Below, piece after piece: positions 1 through 4,592 of a stretch of DNA of 6,425 nt (position 1 is its first letter; every line of letters begins with the position of its first letter). The notes below the pieces were generated by a model, which saw only the letters and a program-made list of their open reading frames with translations, was not told the origin of the DNA and made no database searches. Source of the DNA: Erysipelothrix sp. UBA3383 (lineage in GTDB: Bacteria; Bacillota_I; Bacilli_A; Erysipelotrichales; Erysipelotrichaceae). Location of the stretch: contig DEPV01000100.1 in assembly GCA_002358955.1 (NCBI GenBank), forward strand, positions 9,418 through 15,842, read 5' to 3'. The translations under genes and the position numbers were made by a program.

Positions 1-975
1 AGTTTAGAAGAAGCAAGTCACATTGATACAGTAGTCTTTGATAAGACTGGAACACTGACACATGGAGAGCCGGTTGTAACTGATATTATCTCTTCATTAA
101 GTGATGCTGAGTTCTTAAGTTTAATAGGATCTGTAGAGACCATGTCAGAGCATCCACTTGCTCAAGCCATTGTTAAAAAGGCTCAGGAAGATGCAGTTGA
201 GTTTAAAGAAGTATTAGACTTTAATAACATCGTTGGTCATGGTATTGAAGCAAGTATTGATGGCAAAGCGATCTATGTTGGTAATGAGAAGTTAATGAGA
301 CTTAAAAATGTTGAGATGGGATCTTATGCTCAACAAATTGAAAACTTATCCAAAGAAGGTAAGACTGCAATGCTAGCTGCATATGATGGAGTAGCAATTG
401 GTTTAATTGCAGTTGCAGATACTGTTAAAGATGAGTCACGTAAAACTGTTATAGATCTATTAGCTATGGGTATGGATGTGATTATGATGAGTGGTGATCA
501 CCAGATTACTGCTGAAGCGATTGCTCACTCCATTGGTATTACACATGTCTTAGCTGAGGTTTTACCAGAAGATAAGGCGAGTCATGTGAAGGCACTTCAA
601 GATCAAGGCAAACATGTCATGATGGTTGGGGATGGTATTAATGATGCTATTGCATTGGTACAATCTGATGTTGGTGTAGCTGTTGGTACGGGTACTGATG
701 TTGCGATTGAATCTGCTAACTTAGTATTGATGAAAGATGATATCTCTGATGTTGTATCAGCGGTTAGATTATCACGCAGTACCATGAAGAATATTAAACA
801 AAACTTATTCTGGGCATTTGCGTATAATGTGGTTGGTATTCCATTCGCTGCCGGGGTCTTTAAATTACTCTTTAATGGACCACTTCTGAATCCAATGATT
901 GCAGGAGCAGCGATGGCATTTAGTTCAGTTTCAGTTGTTATGAACGCCTTACGATTAAAACGTACTAAAATTTAA
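1..975 (+). CDS. copA: Cu+-exporting P1B-type ATPase, C-terminal part (5' end outside window)
   Basis: The frame is open from base 1, so this is the last 324 codons of a pump that is usually 700-800 residues long. The N-terminal metal-binding domains and TM1-6, including the CPC motif, lie outside the window. Visible in order: the phosphorylation motif DKTGTLT (bases 40-60, catalytic Asp at 40-42), the HP motif of the nucleotide-binding domain in SEHPL (145-159), the GHGIEA glycine motif, SGDH in place of the usual TGDN, the Mg-binding GDGINDAIAL (628-657), and two closing membrane helices. These carry YN (823-828) and MAFSS (913-927), the TM7 and TM8 signatures of the Cu+/Ag+ (P1B-1) subgroup. 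By family it exports cytosolic Cu+ using ATP. The usual Pro of GDGxNDxP is Ile here (see findings). The reading frame is intact, with no frameshift. A terminator follows 13 bases after the stop. Assignment to the Cu+ subgroup is confident; the symbol copA rather than a paralogue is inferred. Confidence 0.93.
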   Translation, partial: SLEEASHIDTVVFDKTGTLTHGEPVVTDIISSLSDAEFLSLIGSVETMSEHPLAQAIVKKAQEDAVEFKEVLDFNNIVGHGIEASIDGKAIYVGNEKLMRLKNVEMGSYAQQIENLSKEGKTAMLAAYDGVAIGLIAVADTVKDESRKTVIDLLAMGMDVIMMSGDHQITAEAIAHSIGITHVLAEVLPEDKASHVKALQDQGKHVMMVGDGINDAIALVQSDVGVAVGTGTDVAIESANLVLMKDDISDVVSAVRLSRSTMKNIKQNLFWAFAYNVVGIPFAAGVFKLLFNGPLLNPMIAGAAMAFSSVSVVMNALRLKRTKI

Positions 976-988
976 TCAAGAATTGAAG

Positions 989-1016
989 AACTGGGGGTAT
1001 TTGCCTCCAGTTTTTT
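989..1016 (+). terminator. Rho-independent terminator after copA
   Basis: Arms AACTGGGGG (989-997) and CCTCCAGTT (1004-1012) pair over 9 bp with one G-T wobble around a 6-base loop, TATTTG. The hairpin runs straight into six T residues (1011-1016). It sits 13 bases after the copA stop and separates that gene from the next unit. Confidence 0.88.
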
Positions 1017-1028
1017 GTATTTTGCAAA

Positions 1029-1042
1029 TGAAAATATTTTCA
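1029..1042. promoter_or_regulatory. Perfect 14-bp palindrome, putative operator
   Basis: TGAAAATATTTTCA is identical to its reverse complement. Its right half overlaps the proposed -35 box (TTTTCA, 1037-1042) of the promoter for the DUF2752-like/TM2 pair, where a bound dimeric regulator would block RNA polymerase. The sequence resembles a Fur-family half-site arrangement (TGATAAT-N-ATTATCA) but lacks the central base and differs in two positions, so no regulator can be named. AT-rich palindromes can also arise by chance. Confidence 0.4.
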
Positions 1043-1065
1043 AGTATAAACATGTGTAGTATAAT
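1037..1065 (+). promoter_or_regulatory. Sigma-A-type promoter for the DUF2752-like/TM2 operon
   Basis: A consensus -10 box TATAAT (1060-1065) lies 17 bp from TTTTCA (1037-1042), a moderate -35. Transcription would begin near 1072, leaving a leader of about 18 bases before the start codon at 1090. It lies just after the copA terminator, which supports an independent transcription unit. The -35/-10 spacer contains the cop-box-like AACATGTGTA (1049-1058). Confidence 0.65.
1045..1058 (+). repeat. Copy 1 of repeated 14-mer TATAAACATGTGTA (cop-box-like)
   Basis: The same 14 bases recur at 4489-4502 upstream of pgk. In both places CAAATGA lies exactly 13 bases upstream (1025-1031 here). Bases 1049-1058, AACATGTGTA, match the CopY/CopR cop box TACANNTGTA at every fixed position except the first. 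In this copy the element falls between the -35 and -10 boxes, a repressing position. It could be a shared operator; identity with a cop box is inferred. Confidence 0.45.
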
Positions 1066-1089
1066 AAGGGCAAGAGGAACAAGGTAAAT

Positions 1090-1440
1090 ATGAAGACACA
1101 AAACAATTCATTATTTCAAAAAAAGCTGATTAAAAAACATCTGCTTGTTGCATTGGGTCTTTTGCTTTACATTGCAATCTTACAAGTAAGCGGGATTTAT
1201 TCTCCCCTATGGTTTATGAGTGGTATACAGATGCCAACCACAGGTATGAGTCGGGCTTGGATACAAGCAGTGCAAGGGAATTTTAAAGCAGCATTTGCTT
1301 ATCATTTGCTCTTTCCTTTAGGTCCTGTTTTAGCCATAGTAATTTACCGCTACTATTTGTTCTTAGAGAAAAAGGATTTGAACAGGGCGATTATGATAAG
1401 TGTGATATTCTTCATTTATCAGATGTTTCGCTGGTTCTAG
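1090..1440 (+). CDS. DUF2752-like small membrane protein lacking the family cysteines
   Basis: 116 residues. A basic N-terminus (residues 1-16) leads into a hydrophobic helix at about 18-36. A conserved-looking loop SGIQMPTTGMSRA follows (44-56), then a second hydrophobic stretch at about 66-91 and a third at about 97-114. The loop aligns with the DUF2752 signature TGIPCPxCGxTRA, followed by the family's usual short helix and small-residue segment (GNFKAAFAYHLLFPLGP). The two signature cysteines are Met48 and Thr51, and the protein has no cysteine at all. The function of DUF2752 is unknown. The start at 1090 is supported by AAGG at 1081-1084, five bases upstream. The gene is followed after 13 bases by the TM2 gene, so the two are very likely co-transcribed; from memory, DUF2752 and TM2 genes are often neighbours. 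Family membership rests on this motif and topology. Confidence 0.72.
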   Translation: MKTQNNSLFQKKLIKKHLLVALGLLLYIAILQVSGIYSPLWFMSGIQMPTTGMSRAWIQAVQGNFKAAFAYHLLFPLGPVLAIVIYRYYLFLEKKDLNRAIMISVIFFIYQMFRWF

Positions 1441-1453
1441 AAAAGAGGGAAAT

Positions 1454-1792
1454 ATGGATAGAAATCAAATTATTGATATGTACTTAATGAATAACTCAAA
1501 GTACTTTCCAAACATGAGTTTAGGCTTAGTACGAAGTAAGTTGGAATCACTCAACGAAAGTCAGTTGATGGGACTGGGAGGTCTTGATTTAAAAGATCCA
1601 ACAATGATGTTAATTGTATCTGTGGTTGCAGGTACATTGGGTATTGACCGCTTCTTAATTGGTGATTTTGGAATGGGGATTCTGAAATTACTAACGATGG
1701 GAGTTTGTGGAATCATGAGTATTGTGGATTGGTTCCTCATTAGTAATCGTACAAAGGATAAAAACCTCGCTAAATTAATGGCGATTTACTAA
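1454..1792 (+). CDS. TM2-domain membrane protein
   Basis: 112 residues. An N-terminal, probably cytosolic segment of about 45 residues is rich in Asn, Leu and Ser and has no recognised domain. It is followed by a TM2 domain: hydrophobic helix at about 50-63, the signature GTLGIDRFLIGDFGMGILKL (60-79) with its DRF and G-F-x-x-G turn, a second helix at about 80-97 that includes the VDWFLI motif (91-96), and a short charged tail. TM2 domains are small two-helix membrane modules found across bacteria; their role is generally unknown. GAGGG at 1445-1449 serves as ribosome binding site, 4 bases before the ATG. It is the second gene of a pair with the DUF2752-like gene and is followed immediately by a strong terminator, which closes the unit. 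The domain call is confident; the function is not known. Confidence 0.85.
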   Translation: MDRNQIIDMYLMNNSKYFPNMSLGLVRSKLESLNESQLMGLGGLDLKDPTMMLIVSVVAGTLGIDRFLIGDFGMGILKLLTMGVCGIMSIVDWFLISNRTKDKNLAKLMAIY

Positions 1793-1799
1793 GTCCTTC

Positions 1800-1834
1800 A
1801 AAAGACTGTAGATAAATAATCTACGGTCTTTTTT
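1800..1834 (+). terminator. Strong Rho-independent terminator after the TM2 gene
   Basis: A 14-bp stem with one wobble (1800-1813 with 1819-1832) surrounds a 5-base loop AAATA. The T run at 1829-1834 forms part of the stem and tail. The left arm begins with four A residues, so weak termination from the other strand is possible, but no minus-strand gene is seen here. Confidence 0.92.
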
Positions 1835-1858
1835 ATGCTTGTCCATTTGCATTGCATC

Positions 1859-1886
1859 TTGGTTAATGGTGAGAATATGGTAAACT
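1859..1886 (+). promoter_or_regulatory. Extended -10 promoter for purine nucleoside phosphorylase
   Basis: TGGTAAACT (1878-1886) is an extended -10 (TGn plus TAAACT). A weak -35, TTGGTT (1859-1864), sits 16 bp upstream. The start site would be near 1893, about 22 bases before the ATG at 1915. The same TGGTAAACT recurs at 4178-4186 in front of the 63-residue gene, at a nearly identical distance from its start codon. Confidence 0.55.
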
Positions 1887-1900
1887 AGTAGAGAAAGATA

Positions 1901-1908
1901 AGAGGTGG
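1901..1908 (+). promoter_or_regulatory. Ribosome binding site that fixes the punA start
   Basis: AGAGGTGG lies 6 bases before the ATG at 1915, an ideal spacing. It directly abuts the in-frame TTG at 1909, with no spacer. This favours the ATG and a 273-residue product. Confidence 0.8.
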
Positions 1909-1914
1909 TTGTTT

Positions 1915-2736
1915 ATGTTTTATGATAAAGTACAAAGCTCCGTAGAATTTGTTCAATCCAAGGTTTCAAGTAAGCCGACAGTTGGAATTATTTTAGGAAG
2001 CGGACTTGGAAGTTTGGTAGATCGCATTCAAGTGAGTGATGTGATTCCTTACTCAGAGATTCCAGGATTTCCGGTATCATCACTGGAAGGACATGAAGGG
2101 AATTTAGTCTTTGGTACGATTGGGGAATACCAACTGATGGTCATGCAAGGACGTTTCCACAGTTATGAAGGATTTGCAATGAAGGAAACGACATATCCTT
2201 TATTCATGATGCAGTTAATGGGAGTCACACATTTACTGGTTACTAATGCATGTGGTGGTATTAACCCATCCTTTAAGCCAGGGGATTTAATGATCATTGA
2301 AGATTTCATTAATGGTGTAAGTACCAACCCATTGGTAGGACCTAACGATGAGCGTTTTGGACCACGTTTCCCAGATATGTCAGATCCATACAATACAGAT
2401 TTTAGAACACTGGCACGTAAAATTGGAGATGATTTAGGGATTGATTATAAAGAGGGTGTGTATGCATTCTTCCAAGGACCTTACTATGAAACTCGTGCTG
2501 AGATTCGTATGTATGGTAAATTAGGAGCGGATGCGATTGGTATGTCAACAGTACCTGAGACCATTGTTTCTAACTATTTAGGAATTAAGACACTTGGTAT
2601 CTCATGCATTACCAATATGGCAACAGGGCTAAGAGATGGGAAACACTCTCATGCTGAAGTTGTAGAGATTGCTAATAAAGCAAGTGAGACATTAACAAAC
2701 TGGGTAGAACAAATTCTATTATCAGGACAACTATAA
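1915..2736 (+). CDS. punA: Purine nucleoside phosphorylase, trimeric 6-oxopurine type
   Basis: 273 residues, the usual length for the low-molecular-mass trimeric family (human PNP, Bacillus PupG/PunA). The enzyme splits inosine, guanosine and their deoxy forms with phosphate into base and (deoxy)ribose-1-phosphate, in cytosolic purine salvage. Motifs: phosphate loop GIILGSGLG (24-32), GHEGNLVFG with His60, GRFHSYEG with Arg80 and His82, TNACGGI (110-116), QGPYYETRAEIRM (187-199) with the base-contacting Glu192, GADAIGMSTVPE (204-215) with Met210, and CITNMATG (231-238). Asn234 corresponds to the Asn of mammalian PNP that selects 6-oxopurines over adenine; His246 lies near the ribose-contacting His position. 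The start is fixed by the ribosome binding site at 1901-1908. It has its own promoter and a terminator upstream, so it is not part of a deo operon in this window. The 60-base gap to the next gene holds only a weak hairpin, so read-through is likely. pupG or deoD are alternative symbols used for this family. Confidence 0.95.
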   Translation: MFYDKVQSSVEFVQSKVSSKPTVGIILGSGLGSLVDRIQVSDVIPYSEIPGFPVSSLEGHEGNLVFGTIGEYQLMVMQGRFHSYEGFAMKETTYPLFMMQLMGVTHLLVTNACGGINPSFKPGDLMIIEDFINGVSTNPLVGPNDERFGPRFPDMSDPYNTDFRTLARKIGDDLGIDYKEGVYAFFQGPYYETRAEIRMYGKLGADAIGMSTVPETIVSNYLGIKTLGISCITNMATGLRDGKHSHAEVVEIANKASETLTNWVEQILLSGQL

Positions 2737-2744
2737 TAAAGAAT

Positions 2745-2777
2745 AAAGGCATGGTAGCAATATCATGTCTTTCTCTT
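2745..2777 (+). terminator. Weak terminator-like hairpin after punA
   Basis: AAAGGCATG (2745-2753) pairs with CATGTCTTT (2764-2772) over 9 bp with one G-T wobble around a 10-base loop. The tail TTTCTCTT is T-rich but interrupted by C. It may reduce rather than stop transcription. No convincing separate promoter is visible for the gene at 2797, so partial read-through from punA is the simplest reading. Confidence 0.5.
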
Positions 2778-2796
2778 AGAGAATAAGGGAGTACTT

Positions 2797-4173
2797 ATGA
2801 AACGATTAAAAGTAATACTCATCGCTTTACTAGTCTTATTACTTGTTGCAAGTGGTATCGGAGTAAGATATTTTGAGAAGGCACACCAAAAGGAAAATAT
2901 GACACTGAATGTGGAACCTTTTGGTGACTACTTTTATAGGCATGAAGGAAACAGTTTGTATGAATCCAACTTATTGGGTAAACCATATTCTGACTTCATG
3001 GCTAATGATAAGTTAGAACTCTTAGAGAAATATCAACAAGGGATTGGTGAACAGTGGCTCTATAAATACATGAGTCGCCAACTTCATTTTTGGGATATTC
3101 TGTTTATGAGAATTGATCATTTAGATACCCTAAAGTTCAAATTCTCCGATACTAAAATTGTCTACAGAGCAAATAGTGATATTAATAATTTTACGTTACA
3201 AACAACGATTACTTATGAGAACAAAGGAATGCGACTGTTTAAAACTAAAGGAGTTCATGAGAATGACTATGAGATCGTCAATCTGCAGATTAGCTTCTTT
3301 ATCGATGGTGATAATAAACTCCACTATATAAATGATACGACTCCTGAGCAAGCCTACCTTGATGCTGAGCAAGAACAGGGTGGTAAGCGTGGTGATGATA
3401 AGCTTGATGGTTTGTATGATATGAATAATAATACCTTGCGAGTTCGTGGGGTCGAAGGACAGCCCTGGATTGAAACTCCAGTCTTGACTGAAGAGTTTTC
3501 TGTTCAAGCTAAGGGTTGGTATGTAGGGGATCAAAGACTCTTAGTTCAAGATGAAAAGATTGCAATTCTACACGGTAATCAAGGACTCTTTATTACCTTA
3601 AGTTATGATTCTGGGAAGACATGGGTAACTAAAGAAATTCTCAGTTCAAAATATGAATTGGGAGGTCTTGGTTTTGCGAAGATCTCAATCGAAGATGATA
3701 ACATTATTGTAGTTGCTGATCATCATGTAGCGATGAATTCTTATATTGCGAGTTACCATCAGAGTTTGGATGGTGGGAATACTTGGAATAACACAGAAAT
3801 TAAGAATGAATCTGTTAGGTTTTATGGCATTTCAATTTTAAATCAGAAAGACATATTCTATACAGAGAATGATGATCCCATTTTATATCACACTTCAGAT
3901 TTAGGAGAAACCATAAATCGTATTGAACTTCCTAAAACAGATACTATAGAAGGGCCTTATAAAGAATCTAGTTTAGAGTGGGAAGAAGTATATCGACAAG
4001 CCCATCCACCCTATATTGAAGATGGTCGTTACTATGTTGTTTTAGCTCAAGGTGAAATGAGGGATTACAAAGACCAATCTGCTATTCTTTATTATAGTGA
4101 AGATCAAGGAAAGACATGGCAGTTTAAAGAACATTATGTGTGGCCAGAACAAAAAGTTGTTGAACCTAACTGA
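2797..4173 (+). CDS. Membrane-anchored or secreted protein with Asp-box (BNR) repeats, function unknown
   Basis: 458 residues, not recognised as a named family. Residues 1-23 form a signal sequence or anchor: MKRLK followed by a long hydrophobic run with no lipobox cysteine. Cleavage after ASG (18-20) is possible, otherwise it stays anchored; most of the chain is then extracellular. Residues about 35-235 match no domain I know. They are rich in aromatic and charged residues, with beta-like segments at about 112-170 and a polar, Gly/Asp/Asn-rich linker at about 190-215. From about 240, Asp-box repeats of the form SxDxGxTW appear: 269-276, 323-330, a degenerate one at 366-373 (T-S-D-L-G-E-T-I), and 434-441, spaced roughly 43-68 residues. 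These mark a beta-propeller-like fold shared by sialidases and many non-enzymatic proteins. Asp boxes are structural turns, and I see no sialidase FRIP motif or arginine triad, so no enzyme call is made. AAGGGAG at 2785-2791 lies 5 bases before the ATG and supports this start. Confidence 0.75.
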   Translation: MKRLKVILIALLVLLLVASGIGVRYFEKAHQKENMTLNVEPFGDYFYRHEGNSLYESNLLGKPYSDFMANDKLELLEKYQQGIGEQWLYKYMSRQLHFWDILFMRIDHLDTLKFKFSDTKIVYRANSDINNFTLQTTITYENKGMRLFKTKGVHENDYEIVNLQISFFIDGDNKLHYINDTTPEQAYLDAEQEQGGKRGDDKLDGLYDMNNNTLRVRGVEGQPWIETPVLTEEFSVQAKGWYVGDQRLLVQDEKIAILHGNQGLFITLSYDSGKTWVTKEILSSKYELGGLGFAKISIEDDNIIVVADHHVAMNSYIASYHQSLDGGNTWNNTEIKNESVRFYGISILNQKDIFYTENDDPILYHTSDLGETINRIELPKTDTIEGPYKESSLEWEEVYRQAHPPYIEDGRYYVVLAQGEMRDYKDQSAILYYSEDQGKTWQFKEHYVWPEQKVVEPN

Positions 4174-4177
4174 TTGG

Positions 4178-4186
4178 TGGTAAACT
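4178..4186 (+). promoter_or_regulatory. Putative extended -10 promoter for the 63-residue gene
   Basis: TGGTAAACT begins 4 bases after the preceding stop codon and is identical to the extended -10 proposed for punA. TTGAAC (4160-4165, 15 bp spacer) or TTGTTG (4157-4162, 18 bp spacer) could serve as a weak -35 inside the end of the upstream gene. The start site would be near 4193, about 23 bases before the ATG. Co-transcription from upstream is also possible, since no terminator lies between the two genes. Confidence 0.4.
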
Positions 4187-4215
4187 GTAGTTAGAAGAAG
4201 TGAGGTTGTTGACCA

Positions 4216-4407
4216 ATGAAACATATCATATTTATTAAAACCATTAAGGATGAAAACGATGTTGAGAAATTGACAGAAGCATTGAATGAAACGCGTGCTG
4301 TCTTTAGTATTAGCATACCTAATAGCTGTGTTACAGTTGAAGGATCCAATGATATTTTGCATCATGCAAAGCAAGTCATACAAAGTTTAGGTTTTATCAT
4401 AGAATAG
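4216..4407 (+). CDS. Small HMA/ferredoxin-like-fold protein without a CxxC metal site
   Basis: 63 residues. The predicted order of elements is beta (2-9), helix (12-24), beta (28-35), beta (38-43), helix (46-58), beta (59-63). This is the outline of heavy-metal-associated domains such as CopZ, which are also about 65-70 residues long. The closing segment, a helix ending LGF, resembles the usual GY/GF end of that domain. However, the loop after strand 1 reads KTIKDENDV where a metal chaperone would have MxCxxC, and the only cysteine (Cys38) is elsewhere. Copper binding by the standard site is therefore excluded. A regulatory or protein-contact role is possible but unproven. TGAGG at 4201-4205 lies 10 bases before the ATG, a rather long spacing; no better in-frame start exists. 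A strong terminator follows the stop. Reality as a gene is supported by the flanking signals; the fold assignment is tentative. Confidence 0.62.
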   Translation: MKHIIFIKTIKDENDVEKLTEALNETRAVFSISIPNSCVTVEGSNDILHHAKQVIQSLGFIIE

Positions 4408-4408
4408 A

Positions 4409-4435
4409 AGAAAGCACCAAAGACTGGTGCTTTTT
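4409..4435 (+). terminator. Strong Rho-independent terminator after the 63-residue gene
   Basis: AAAGCACCA (4411-4419) pairs perfectly over 9 bp with TGGTGCTTT (4425-4433) around the loop AAGAC, followed by T residues to 4435. The stem can be extended by one G-T and one A-T pair outward. It insulates the glycolytic operon from upstream genes. Confidence 0.93.
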
Positions 4436-4447
4436 CCATTCCTGGGA

Positions 4448-4469
4448 GTGAATTAAAGAATTATTTCAC
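4448..4469. promoter_or_regulatory. 22-bp inverted repeat upstream of pgk, putative operator
   Basis: Arms GTGAATTAA (4448-4456) and TTATTTCAC (4461-4469) are complementary at 8 of 9 positions around a 4-base centre, AGAA. The length and symmetry suit a dimeric helix-turn-helix regulator. It lies about 90-110 bp upstream of the pgk -10. A partly similar sequence beginning GTGAAT occurs at 4518. The regulator is unknown; the pattern does not fit the Rex, CcpA or CggR consensus. Confidence 0.4.
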
Positions 4470-4488
4470 AAATGAGACACAGAAAATC

Positions 4489-4502
4489 TATAAACATGTG
4501 TA
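4489..4502 (+). repeat. Copy 2 of repeated 14-mer TATAAACATGTGTA (cop-box-like)
   Basis: Identical to 1045-1058, and again preceded at 13 bases by CAAATGA (4469-4475). Bases 4493-4502 differ from the cop box TACANNTGTA only in the first position. Here it lies about 60 bp upstream of the pgk -10, not between promoter boxes. If functional it would act at a distance or on a second, weaker promoter (a TAAAAT overlaps its right end at 4501-4506). Confidence 0.42.
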
Positions 4503-4537
4503 AAATTGGAAAATACTGTGAATGAACGGATATTCAA

Positions 4538-4566
4538 TTGTAGTAAAGGCATATGTTTGGTATAAT
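4538..4566 (+). promoter_or_regulatory. Extended -10 promoter of the pgk-tpiA operon
   Basis: TGGTATAAT (4558-4566) combines a consensus -10 with the TGn extension. A weak -35, TTGTAG (4538-4543), lies 17 bp upstream. The start site is expected near 4573, giving a leader of about 20 bases that holds only the ribosome binding site. The strong -10 suits a highly expressed glycolytic gene. Confidence 0.75.
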
Positions 4567-4580
4567 TGTTTGGTAAATTA

Positions 4581-4586
4581 AGGAGG
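4581..4586 (+). promoter_or_regulatory. Ribosome binding site that fixes the pgk start
   Basis: AGGAGG lies 6 bases before the ATG at 4593, an optimal site. An in-frame TTG at 4566 overlaps the -10 box and would place this Shine-Dalgarno sequence inside the coding region, so it is not the start. Confidence 0.9.
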
Positions 4587-4592
4587 CAATTT

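Noticed and set aside
1909..1914. In-frame TTG at 1909 as the punA start
   Set aside because: The ribosome binding site touches it with no spacer, while the ATG at 1915 is 6 bases away.
2797..4173. Calling the Asp-box protein a sialidase
   Set aside because: Asp boxes are structural and found in many non-sialidases. No FRIP motif or catalytic arginine set is apparent and the propeller portion is short.
4461..4475. Rex (NADH-sensing) operator upstream of pgk, suggested by TTTCACAA
   Set aside because: Rex sites have TTGTGAA and TTCACAA about 4 bases apart. Here the GTGAA and TTCAC arms are 12 bases apart, so only a half-site resembles Rex.
4518..4537. CcpA cre site near the pgk promoter
   Set aside because: There is a CG dinucleotide within a partial dyad, but the required TG and CA positions around it do not match the cre consensus.
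4566..4592. In-frame TTG at 4566 as a longer pgk start
   Set aside because: It overlaps the -10 box TATAAT and would put AGGAGG inside the coding sequence. The ATG at 4593 has ideal spacing and gives the normal PGK N-terminus.
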